A stretch of 64,000 nt of DNA from Pseudomonadota bacterium (GTDB taxonomy: Bacteria; Pseudomonadota; Gammaproteobacteria; UBA1113). The notes under the pieces are model-generated. The model made no database searches. It was given only the letters and a program-made list of their open reading frames with translations, and had not been told where the DNA came from. A program made the position numbers and the translations under genes. The stretch is taken from assembly GCA_021778015.1 (NCBI GenBank), contig JAJYCX010000005.1, forward strand, positions 1 through 64,000, in the 5' to 3' direction. Within the stretch, counting starts at the first letter, position 1. The number at the start of each line of letters is the position of its first letter. Positions 37,427 to 45,678 of this stretch are shown one piece after another.

Positions 37427-38427
37427 TTTCAAGAGTAGCAGGCATTTGTTTTTGGATGAGCCGTTATTTAGAACGAGTTGAAAATACCATTCGGGTATTA
37501 ACGGCAAACTATACCTATATGCTAGATGGCGAACCGGTGATGAAAGATGCTTGGTGGTCTGTGGTTTGCGTCATGGGTGTTGAAAAAGAATTTGAAGCCC
37601 TTTATTCACAGCAAGATAAAAATCAAGAAGAATTGATTCAGAAATTTTTAGTGTGGGATGATAATAATCCAGTATCCATTAAAAATTCTTTGCACATAGC
37701 CCGAGAAAATGCAAAGATCATTCGAGATTCCATCAACAATGAATTGTGGGATACTATCAATCGTTTATGGCTGTGGTTTATTTCGAGTGAAGCCGAGGTT
37801 TTATACAGCCGCAATAAGTATTTGTTTTGTGTCACCATTCAAGAAAAGTGTCAGTCTTATCAAGGTGTATTGCATAACAGCATTCCTAGAACCAGCCCGT
37901 ATGAATTTATGCGCTTAGGCTTTTTGTTAGAACGGGCGAGTCAAACCACAAGAATATTAGACATCAATTATCATTGTGTCAGCGATAAATCAGCCGTTGT
38001 GGATGAGACAGCACAAGAAATTGCGCATTGGTTGAATCTACTAGAATCTTGCGGTGCGCATGAAATTTTCATGATGTATGATCACGCCGAACTAATAGGC
38101 AGCGTTATTGCCAAGTTTTTGACCTTAAATCAAACTTTCCCTAGGTCTATATTATTTTGCCTTGAAAGAGCGCATGAAAGCTTGTTGCATATACAGGCAA
38201 GCGCGCATTCACAGATCGGCAATAATACACGTTATAAACTAGAGGAAGTGATCGCTGCGCTAAAGCTAAAACCTATAGATAAAATTTTAAAAAATGAATT
38301 ACACAGCTTATTAAATGAGATTTTGGAAAATACCGATGAGATTTGCGAAACGCTGGCAGCAGACTTTTTTGAACCACAAAGAACTATAGACGCTATCGAA
38401 GAAACGATGGGTGGAGGACAGCAATGA
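37423..38427 (+). CDS. Alpha-E domain protein (DUF403)
   Basis: A 334-residue, almost entirely alpha-helical protein. It has MISRVAGICFWMSRYLERVENT at the N-terminus, which is the classic alpha-E start (WMSRYLERAENT), and RASQTTRILDINY near 178. The family always travels with the ATP-grasp gene and may be a scaffold or substrate-binding partner. Strong GGAGG lies upstream inside the previous gene. It overlaps its neighbours by 4 bases at both ends. Confidence 0.92.
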   Translation: MISRVAGICFWMSRYLERVENTIRVLTANYTYMLDGEPVMKDAWWSVVCVMGVEKEFEALYSQQDKNQEELIQKFLVWDDNNPVSIKNSLHIARENAKIIRDSINNELWDTINRLWLWFISSEAEVLYSRNKYLFCVTIQEKCQSYQGVLHNSIPRTSPYEFMRLGFLLERASQTTRILDINYHCVSDKSAVVDETAQEIAHWLNLLESCGAHEIFMMYDHAELIGSVIAKFLTLNQTFPRSILFCLERAHESLLHIQASAHSQIGNNTRYKLEEVIAALKLKPIDKILKNELHSLLNEILENTDEICETLAADFFEPQRTIDAIEETMGGGQQ

Positions 38428-40163
38428 CACACATCTTAGGGTTTTCATTTGATTGTGCGGTATCTCCGTCGATTAGAATTAAGCCCTACAAACTGGATAG
38501 GTCGCAAAAAGAATATCTCTATGGTTGGGGTTATGGCTGGTATCCGGGCAATGAAGATGCTGCTACTATCATCAAAGATGCCACCGCTGCACGTGAAGCG
38601 GGAATCATTAAAGCGATGGCCGAATGGCAACGTTTTAATTCTACGCTTTTTATTTGCCACATACGAGGTGCGGCCAAGAACATAGTACAAAAAAACATTC
38701 AACCTTTTAGCCGCAGTTATGCGGGTTCCGACTGGATTATGTTGCATAATGGAAATTTGGAAAATTATAGAGATGCTTTTTATCTGGGCAATGATCCGTT
38801 ATTTGAGCCCGTAGGGACTACTGATTCGGAACACGTATTTTGTTGGTTGATGCAGAAGATTTACCACGAAAAAATAAGAAATTTAGGCGATCTAGATAAG
38901 CAAAAATTACATGATTGGTTTTTAGAATTCAATCAATATGGCACGGCTAATTTTATGTTAAGTGATGGTAAATATTTAGTTGTTTATCAAGACAAAGATG
39001 GTTTTAATCCCATCTATTGGTGCAGGCGTGTGCCACCGTATCAACAAAATGTATTGGAATCGTCCGATGTGGTCATCGACTTAAATGGCGATTCGGAGCA
39101 AGAAGTGACTATGGTAGTTTTTGCCAATGAGGCTTTAACAGACGATAAATGGACTCAAATGGCGCCTGGGGAAATGTTGATAGTACGTCGCGGTTGGGTA
39201 ACGTGGGACAGTGAAGCGCAAGGTCTAGCACAAGAAACTATTTTAACGGGTAAAACGTATGCAAGAAAAATCATTGCACAGCCTAAGAAGAAACCAAAGC
39301 CACAGACTTACCGCATCCTGCATGAAACCATCTATCGTTATGATAATCCAGTGACAGAAAGCAGACATGTATTTCGTATGAAACCTAGAGATTATCTTTA
39401 TCAAAGACTGGTTTCGCATAAAATATCCGTTAAACCGCCAGTGGTTTTATCCGAAAATGAAGATGTATTTGGTAATATCGTTTATCATACTAATATTAAG
39501 AAGCCATATACTGTTTTGGAGATACGCACTGAATCGGTAGTGAAAGTGTACCCCCATCTTTATACGTCTATACCCGATGAGCTGAATCAAAATATTCCTT
39601 TAATTTGGATGCCGTGGCAGCGGCAAATGATGACGCCATATCTATTACCTATGGAATTGCCTGAAAGCAATCTGCGGTCGTTGTCGGATTATGCCATGAG
39701 CTTTGTTAAACGATCAGATTATAATTTATTATCGGTGTTACACGACATCAATCAAGCCATTTATCATGATTATACGTATATTCCCGGTGTGACCAATCTT
39801 GAAACTACACCTTATGATGTATTTCAAAAACGTCGTGGGGTTTGTCAAGATTTCGCTAATCTTTTTATTTGTTTGGCACAATTACTCAATATTCCAGCAC
39901 GATATCGAACGGGGTATATTTATACCGGCGCAAATTATGAAAATACCGTACAATCCGATGCCTCACATGCTTGGGCAGAAGTGTTTTTACCTTATATGGG
40001 CTGGTTAGGGTACGATCCCACCAATGGTATTTTAGCCACCACCGATCACATACAAGTGGCTTGTGGTCGTAACTACCGCGATGCAACACCTACAGCGGGT
40101 ACGATTTACGAAGGCGGCGGTAAAGAAGAGATGTCTTTAATAGTGAAAGTAGAGCGGATCTGA
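38424..40163 (+). CDS. Class II amidotransferase fused to transglutaminase-like protease
   Basis: A 579-residue fusion. Residues 1-270 resemble YafJ-like class II (Ntn) glutamine amidotransferases: HIRGAA (79-84), LHNGNL (107-112) and GTTDSEHVF (131-139). The N-terminal residue after Met is Thr2, not the catalytic Cys2. Residues 295-579 are a transglutaminase-like domain with the triad Cys474 (GVCQDF), His515 (SHAWAEV) and Asp531 (GYDPTNG). In related clusters these two are, as I recall, usually separate genes. It closes the ATP-grasp/alpha-E operon. Predicted role is cutting or transferring the peptide made by the ATP-grasp enzyme; this is inference. Confidence 0.9.
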   Translation: MTHILGFSFDCAVSPSIRIKPYKLDRSQKEYLYGWGYGWYPGNEDAATIIKDATAAREAGIIKAMAEWQRFNSTLFICHIRGAAKNIVQKNIQPFSRSYAGSDWIMLHNGNLENYRDAFYLGNDPLFEPVGTTDSEHVFCWLMQKIYHEKIRNLGDLDKQKLHDWFLEFNQYGTANFMLSDGKYLVVYQDKDGFNPIYWCRRVPPYQQNVLESSDVVIDLNGDSEQEVTMVVFANEALTDDKWTQMAPGEMLIVRRGWVTWDSEAQGLAQETILTGKTYARKIIAQPKKKPKPQTYRILHETIYRYDNPVTESRHVFRMKPRDYLYQRLVSHKISVKPPVVLSENEDVFGNIVYHTNIKKPYTVLEIRTESVVKVYPHLYTSIPDELNQNIPLIWMPWQRQMMTPYLLPMELPESNLRSLSDYAMSFVKRSDYNLLSVLHDINQAIYHDYTYIPGVTNLETTPYDVFQKRRGVCQDFANLFICLAQLLNIPARYRTGYIYTGANYENTVQSDASHAWAEVFLPYMGWLGYDPTNGILATTDHIQVACGRNYRDATPTAGTIYEGGGKEEMSLIVKVERI

Positions 40164-40286
40164 GGATCGGCTTCATCCCTAATATTGAAACCCATATAAC
40201 CTTTTGTTATTATTAAGACCAGTTCGCCTTTTTAACAGGCGATAGGGAAGTATAATTATTTTTAGCAATTGAGGAGGTAAAGTATT

Positions 40287-42029
40287 ATGAAACAGAATTC
40301 TAATGACAGGCCTTTAGTCGATAGAGAAGAGGAACAAAATCTCCCGTCAAATAGCCCCCCCGTACCTCTTCCTAGAGATACTTCAGACTGTGAGCTCGAC
40401 ATTTCTAGCGACAATAGCCCGGTATTGATTGCAAGAAAAAAATTGGAACCAGAAGATAACTCCCACGAAAAACTTTTTACTTTAGAGCCCCAACCTTCAG
40501 AAATAGAACAAGAGAGCGATGCGCAACGCAGCATAAAGGGGATGAATCGCTATATAGATAAGCAATATGAAAACCACATTGCGGGAAAGGAAAAAATAAT
40601 ACCTTGGTTAATGACTATTATTAACTCTAAAATTACCGATAAACGTGCAGGCTTGAAGCCTCTTTCGTCGGAATTACTTTATTCCGCTTACCGTGGCGAG
40701 AAACTTCTGGATGCCACAGTAGACAGCTGCGACGCAGTGGACCCAAAATATCCGCCCTTACTGATAAAGACACTAGATGTGGTAATGTGGATTGAGAAAA
40801 GGGATGGAGTTGTTTTTGGGAAGGATAATGACATTGATCTTAGAAAGAAAAAGCCGGTATGTATTTTGTTCCTTGCCGATGAAGGGGAGGACTCAAATCT
40901 CCGAAGCAATGCTCAAACTCTAAAAGAAAATAGAATCCCCTTCATTTTAGTGGGGAGTATTGAACAAGAGGGAATGGCTTTTGCCAAAGAACTGGGCGCT
41001 GTGTTATTTATAGAAGGGGATCATCAATATGATGATTCTGATAATTTAGGGCGGCTCCTAAGACAAGTGGCTATGGTTGCTAGCCTGAACGAAAAGGAGC
41101 AAGAACTTTATCAGCGAACTTATTGGGCAGAGCTAGAATACCAGAATTTTATTAAACTAGAGAACGATGCAGCAAAGAATCTATTAAGCAAATTAAACAA
41201 CTATATTCAAGACTATGACAATAATCCTGCCGAAAAGTTTAGAGACGTAGTAGTATCCTCAACTTTATTTCAGCGTATCGTGCCCCCCGCTAAAAATACA
41301 GAGCATAAGACAGAGGATAATAAGAAAAAAGCTGCCCAGAAATTAATAGATAAGTTGAAATTTGATATACAGCACAGCGCATATTTAGGCGACCTTCAGG
41401 ACGAATCAAATTTTACCCTTGCAGAGATTGACGCGCTTTGGGAAGGGACTCTGGGTCGAATTGTCAGAGAGAATGCTTCTGTGTATGACAGGCTAGCGGT
41501 AATACGGGATAAGCTAAAATATGAGCAAAACTACCCAAATGCCGCCGAAAGAAATTATCAGTTTTTTCTTTGGAAGACAGGTTCTAGGACTAAATCTGAC
41601 TTATTATATGACTTAGAGAAGTGTATTAATTCTTGTAAGGGCAATTCTACTCAACAAAATAAAAATCTACTTGTATCCTCATTTCTATTTCGGCCTGTCA
41701 CTACGCCTGTAGCGGATCAAACAGAAGAAGATATAAACAAAAGTGCTGCCGAGAAGTTAGTCAGGATGTTAAAATTAGATTGGGAGAATGCTGCACAATT
41801 AGAAGCACCAAGGAAGTTCTTAGGCGCTGAGAAACAGCAGTTTACTATCCAGGAAATGGAGGCACTTTGTAATAGCAATACGAGGTTGGGGGAAATTGTT
41901 GCGCGCCATGAGGAGCTGCACGAACTGTTCGTGGATATGAGGCATAAAAAATCTAATCAGTTGCAGCAAACCCAATCGGCACAGCCACCAAAAGACAGTG
42001 GATTGTTTGGTAGTTTTTCTCGGAAGTAG
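40287..42029 (+). CDS. Orphan 580-residue protein with internal duplication, effector-like
   Basis: No family recognised. The N-terminus (1-85) is acidic, disordered and Pro-rich, with PVPLPR at 25-30, a PxxxPR pattern like some SH3 ligands. Around 185-265, RIPFILVGSIEQEGMAFAKE (216-235) and what follows resemble the second half of a Ras-like GTPase, with NKxD and SAK replaced. Residues 284-411 and 423-554 are a diverged tandem repeat (VVSSTLFQR / LVSSFLFRP, KKAAQKLIDKLKFD / KSAAEKLVRMLKLD, IVRENASVYDRL / IVARHEELHELF). No signal peptide or membrane segment. GAGGAGG precedes the ATG, and TATAAT is at 40251. A Dot/Icm-type effector is a reasonable guess, not shown. Confidence 0.6.
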   Translation: MKQNSNDRPLVDREEEQNLPSNSPPVPLPRDTSDCELDISSDNSPVLIARKKLEPEDNSHEKLFTLEPQPSEIEQESDAQRSIKGMNRYIDKQYENHIAGKEKIIPWLMTIINSKITDKRAGLKPLSSELLYSAYRGEKLLDATVDSCDAVDPKYPPLLIKTLDVVMWIEKRDGVVFGKDNDIDLRKKKPVCILFLADEGEDSNLRSNAQTLKENRIPFILVGSIEQEGMAFAKELGAVLFIEGDHQYDDSDNLGRLLRQVAMVASLNEKEQELYQRTYWAELEYQNFIKLENDAAKNLLSKLNNYIQDYDNNPAEKFRDVVVSSTLFQRIVPPAKNTEHKTEDNKKKAAQKLIDKLKFDIQHSAYLGDLQDESNFTLAEIDALWEGTLGRIVRENASVYDRLAVIRDKLKYEQNYPNAAERNYQFFLWKTGSRTKSDLLYDLEKCINSCKGNSTQQNKNLLVSSFLFRPVTTPVADQTEEDINKSAAEKLVRMLKLDWENAAQLEAPRKFLGAEKQQFTIQEMEALCNSNTRLGEIVARHEELHELFVDMRHKKSNQLQQTQSAQPPKDSGLFGSFSRK

Positions 42030-42231
42030 TCGTGGTATTTGCTGGAATATGTCCGCCAAGACCACGGCTTTAAAAAAAGGTGGCCTTGCCTCTTTTGTTT
42101 TTTTTCATCGGATAATGTCCCTTTGCTATAGATCTAGCGTAGGGAGCAATTTCCTATGTTTACTCCTTCCCCTCTTGCACTTACAGTCCAAACCCCTTAC
42201 TCTTAGGCCTATACCATATAAAGGGCCTTAA

Positions 42232-42906
42232 ATGAGTGTATTAGTTCAAAAAACAAACGAATCTCAGGCAAAAGCCAATATGATCAGCCAACAAATTCGC
42301 CCCAATGGGGTAGAATCGGAAGCTATATTGACGTTATTTGCAGATATTCCTAGGGCGGCTTTCGTGCCGCTACAATATCAAGCCGTGGCGTACAGCGATA
42401 CTGAGCTGCCTATAGGGCATCACCAAACGATGTTGTCGCCGTTGTTGGAAGGGCAAATACTACAAAACCTAAAGCTGTCTCCAAAAGATACTGTTTTAGA
42501 GGTGGGTACTGGCAGTGGTTATTTAACTGCCTTATTGGCCAAGTTGTGTCATTATGTTTATAGTGTCGATAAATACAGCGAATTTAGTCAAAATACGGCG
42601 AAGAAACTGGCTCAATTTAACATAGACAATGTGAGCTTAGAAACGGGTAATGCCGCGGGTGGTTGGCCTTCGCACGAACCCTATGATGTAATTGTGTTGA
42701 CCGGGTCTATGCAGGTTTTAGAATGGCATTTTTTAACGCAATTGAAATTAGGCGGGCGTATGTTTGCGGTGGTGGGATCTGCACCCTGCCAAACGGCCTT
42801 TTTGGTCACTCGTGTGGGTGATAGCGAATGGCAGCAGCAAAAATTATTTGAGACGGTGTTACCGCTCTTAGAAGATGTTGCTCCAGTAAATGAATTTGTG
42901 TTTTGA
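42232..42906 (+). CDS. pcm: Protein-L-isoaspartate O-methyltransferase
   Basis: SAM-dependent repair enzyme that methylates isoaspartyl residues in aged proteins. The 224-residue protein has SAM motif I LEVGTGSGYLTALLA (89-103) and the substrate-region pattern RAAFVP (41-46) with TMLSPLLEGQIL. The ATG follows GGGCC at the right distance. It overlaps the next gene's longest frame but not the preferred TolC start. A gap of 202 bases before it holds an inverted CGTGGT/ACCACG pair and no gene. Its placement before a TolC-like gene is seen also in other gammaproteobacteria. Confidence 0.92.
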   Translation: MSVLVQKTNESQAKANMISQQIRPNGVESEAILTLFADIPRAAFVPLQYQAVAYSDTELPIGHHQTMLSPLLEGQILQNLKLSPKDTVLEVGTGSGYLTALLAKLCHYVYSVDKYSEFSQNTAKKLAQFNIDNVSLETGNAAGGWPSHEPYDVIVLTGSMQVLEWHFLTQLKLGGRMFAVVGSAPCQTAFLVTRVGDSEWQQQKLFETVLPLLEDVAPVNEFVF

Positions 42907-42928
42907 AAAAGCGGTGAGTGGAGTTGAC

Positions 42929-44401
42929 ATGAAAAAAAGAATGCGCATAGGTATAACTTTAAGCCTATTGAGTATAAGTTCATTGGCTTTAGCAAAAGCG
43001 GCCGATCTGATGCAGGTCTACCAAGATGCATTTAATTACAACCCTGTTTTTTTAGCGGCTAAAGCAAACGCAGAAGCAACCATGCAAGGTGTGCCTATCG
43101 CACGCGCGGGTTTATTGCCTGCAGCCACCGCCACTGCAAACGATGGTTTTAATGATTTTAACAATCACAGTGTAAGTAATCTTGCGGGTACGGGCATTCC
43201 TTTGCCTAGTGGCAGCACTTTTACTTTAGAAGGAAACACAGGAACATTTAGATATAACCAACAATATTATCAACTCGCCGCTGATCAACCTATTTTTAAT
43301 GTTGCTAATATATTAAATTATAGCAGCGCTAAATACAGTGCCAGTGCCGCGATGTCTACTTTTAACTACGCGCTACAAACCTTGATTAGCACTACTGCTA
43401 CAGCTTATTTCACCGAGTTAAATGCCGAAGATAATTTGGTTTATGTGCAAGCTCAAAAACAAGCGAACTATGAAGCCTACACTGAGGCACAACAAAAATT
43501 TGAAGTGGGTCTGATTGCTATTACCGACGTGGAACAAGCCCGTGCTCAATACGATACTCAGGTAGCCGCGGAGATTGCAGCACAAACGGCTGTTACCAAT
43601 GCCAAGGAAAGTTTGCGTGCTATCACCGGAGTGTATTATGAAAAACTGGCGAGTTTGCGCGATAACAAGGCGCCGCTGATACCACCAAAGCCCATTGATG
43701 TGAACAAATGGGTGCAAACGGCCGACAAACAAAATTGGAGCTTAATTGCTGCTAGACAAACCGCAGAAGCGGCGCGCAAAACAGTGCAACAAGATCAAGC
43801 TGGACATTTGCCTACATTGTACGGTCAGGCAACCTATACGGGCAACAATACAGGCACGTCAGCATCCGGGGTGGTGGATACCAAAGATGCTTATGTAGGG
43901 GTGCAATTGGTTGTCCCTATTTTTCAAAATGGTATGGGCTTCGTGTCAGCAACGGCCAAACAAGCCAGTTATTTGTATGAAGCTGCCTTGCAAAACAGAA
44001 ATAATACCTATCTGTCTACAGTGACCGCTGCCAGACAAAGTTTTAACAATACCTTATCTTTCATCAGTCAAGTACAAGCCGATAAAGAAACGATCAAGGC
44101 CAGTCAGCTTGCTTTAGACAGTATCGTAGATGCTTATCAAGTCGGTACCAAAACCATGTTGGATGTGTTAAATGCACAACAAGTTTTATATACGGCTTGG
44201 AGTGCGTATTCTACCGATCAATACAGCTATATCAATGCGTCTATAGCCTTAAAGCAAGCGGCAGGAACCTTGTCGCCACTGGATTTACAACAGATCAATA
44301 CTTGGTTAACGGAAAATCGCCAACCCTTTACTACGATTCAGTATGCTGCGGGCGGTACTAACATTCAACGCAGCCCCTTAGCGGGTGCGGGTGGGACTTA
44401 A
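42929..44401 (+). CDS. tolC: TolC-family outer membrane efflux protein
   Basis: A 490-residue outer-membrane channel with a signal peptide ending ALA-KA (about 23) and the mature start ADLMQVYQDAFNYNPVF, the typical TolC beginning. It has two repeats of the coiled-coil/beta-barrel pattern: FEVGLIAITDVEQARAQYD in the first and YQVGTKTMLDVLNAQQ in the second. It would serve type I secretion and multidrug efflux. The ATG at 42929 was chosen over a longer frame because it starts the signal peptide and follows GAGTGGAG. Confidence 0.92.
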   Translation: MKKRMRIGITLSLLSISSLALAKAADLMQVYQDAFNYNPVFLAAKANAEATMQGVPIARAGLLPAATATANDGFNDFNNHSVSNLAGTGIPLPSGSTFTLEGNTGTFRYNQQYYQLAADQPIFNVANILNYSSAKYSASAAMSTFNYALQTLISTTATAYFTELNAEDNLVYVQAQKQANYEAYTEAQQKFEVGLIAITDVEQARAQYDTQVAAEIAAQTAVTNAKESLRAITGVYYEKLASLRDNKAPLIPPKPIDVNKWVQTADKQNWSLIAARQTAEAARKTVQQDQAGHLPTLYGQATYTGNNTGTSASGVVDTKDAYVGVQLVVPIFQNGMGFVSATAKQASYLYEAALQNRNNTYLSTVTAARQSFNNTLSFISQVQADKETIKASQLALDSIVDAYQVGTKTMLDVLNAQQVLYTAWSAYSTDQYSYINASIALKQAAGTLSPLDLQQINTWLTENRQPFTTIQYAAGGTNIQRSPLAGAGGT

Positions 44402-44403
44402 TT

Positions 44404-45549
44404 TTGGGGTATTCTTCTAAAAGAATAAAACAATATGCACACAACCATGCGCGGGTTGTGCAAGTAAAAACCGCGCATGGCGAATTCATGACACCCGCTT
44501 TTATGCCTGTAGGAACGTATGCGGTGGTGAACAGCATGACGCCGCAAGATTTACATGCTACAGGCAGTCAAATTATTTTAGGCGGTAATACCTACCATAT
44601 GCTATCGCAGCCGGGCATGAAAGTGGTTGAGGCTTTAGGCGGTATGCATCAGATGATGCAATGGTTTGATCCTATGCTCACAGACAGTGGCGGTTATCAA
44701 GTTTTTAGTTTATCGCAAAATAAAAAGCTGTGTAAAATCGATGAAGAAGGAGCGCATTTTTCTCATCCGCATACCGGTCAGCGTTTGCATTTAACGCCTA
44801 AAACTTCTATAGAGGCACAAAAAATCATAGGTGCCGACATCATTATGGCATTTGATCAATGCACTCCAGATGTGGAAGACGAAGTATTGGTGCGGCAAAT
44901 CATGGAGCGCACGCATCGCTGGCTAAGATTGTCTAAAGAAATACACGATCACCAACCTTTATCCGCTTATGGTCATCATCAAGCCTTATTTGGCATTATT
45001 CAAGGCAGCTGTTTTAAGCATTTACGCGAAGAAAGCGCGCGTTTTGTTGCGTCATTAGATTTAGATGGCATCGCCATCGGCGGTGAATCCATAGGTTATA
45101 ATATGCCACAAACCATAGAAACCATAGATTGGATCCGTGATAGTTTGCCCGATGACAAAGTACGTTATACCATGGGGGTGGGTTTGTCCCCGCAAGACCT
45201 CTTAGATGTCATTGCCGCAGGTATAGATATTTTTGATTGTGTAGCGCCTACGCGCAATGCTCGTCATGGCAGTCTTTATCATGGTCATGTAGTCAAAGAA
45301 GGACAGTGGTTGAAATTCGCCAGCGAATTTAGCAATCATCGCTTGTCTATAGGAAAAAGTATTTACGCTTGTGATAATAACCCCATTTTAGAAGGTTGTA
45401 CTTGTAGCACCTGCCAACAATATTCACGCGGCTATTTACATCATTTATTTAAACAAAAAGCTATTGCGTATAATGCCTTAGCCTGCATACATAATGTTCA
45501 TGTGATGCATGAAACATGCAGGGCGGCGCGAGAGTTGGTTCTGACATAA
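44404..45549 (+). CDS. tgt: tRNA-guanine transglycosylase
   Basis: Exchanges guanine-34 for preQ1 in GUN-anticodon tRNAs on the way to queuosine. The 381-residue protein has TAHGEFMTPAFMPVGTY near the N-terminus, the substrate-binding DSGGYQVFS, the catalytic-Asp region DIFDCVAPTRNARHG and the zinc site CTCSTCQQYSRGYLHHLF. The frame opens with TTG two bases after the tolC stop and no ATG lies before the conserved part, so TTG is the start. queA, yajC and secDF, its usual neighbours, are absent. Confidence 0.95.
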   Translation: MGYSSKRIKQYAHNHARVVQVKTAHGEFMTPAFMPVGTYAVVNSMTPQDLHATGSQIILGGNTYHMLSQPGMKVVEALGGMHQMMQWFDPMLTDSGGYQVFSLSQNKKLCKIDEEGAHFSHPHTGQRLHLTPKTSIEAQKIIGADIIMAFDQCTPDVEDEVLVRQIMERTHRWLRLSKEIHDHQPLSAYGHHQALFGIIQGSCFKHLREESARFVASLDLDGIAIGGESIGYNMPQTIETIDWIRDSLPDDKVRYTMGVGLSPQDLLDVIAAGIDIFDCVAPTRNARHGSLYHGHVVKEGQWLKFASEFSNHRLSIGKSIYACDNNPILEGCTCSTCQQYSRGYLHHLFKQKAIAYNALACIHNVHVMHETCRAARELVLT

Positions 45550-45599
45550 ATTCATGTTAGAGTAACGAATATGTTTTTAATAATATAAAAGAGATGGAA

Positions 45600-45671
45600 A
45601 TGTATAAATCAAGCAAAGCTAAACCCCAGCACGCTGCGCAGGTTCTACCCAGCCTAACGACAACTTGTTAA
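45600..45671 (+). CDS. Possible 23-residue peptide upstream of the sensor kinase
   Basis: ATG at 45600 opens MYKSSKAKPQHAAQVLPSLT plus three residues and stops at 45671, 7 bases before the kinase start. GAGATGGA lies just before the ATG. The peptide is basic at the N-terminus and ends Thr-Thr-Cys. It could be a leader peptide, a signal or chance; no relative is recognised. Confidence 0.3.
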   Translation: MYKSSKAKPQHAAQVLPSLTTTC

Positions 45672-45678
45672 AAGAACG

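Noticed and set aside
40178..40186. PmrA-box-like CCTAATATT before the effector-like gene
   Set aside because: Only one half-site with one mismatch; a PmrA site needs two spaced copies.
42031..42065. CGTGGT/ACCACG inverted pair as a terminator
   Set aside because: Six base pairs around 23 unpaired bases and no U run; too weak to annotate.
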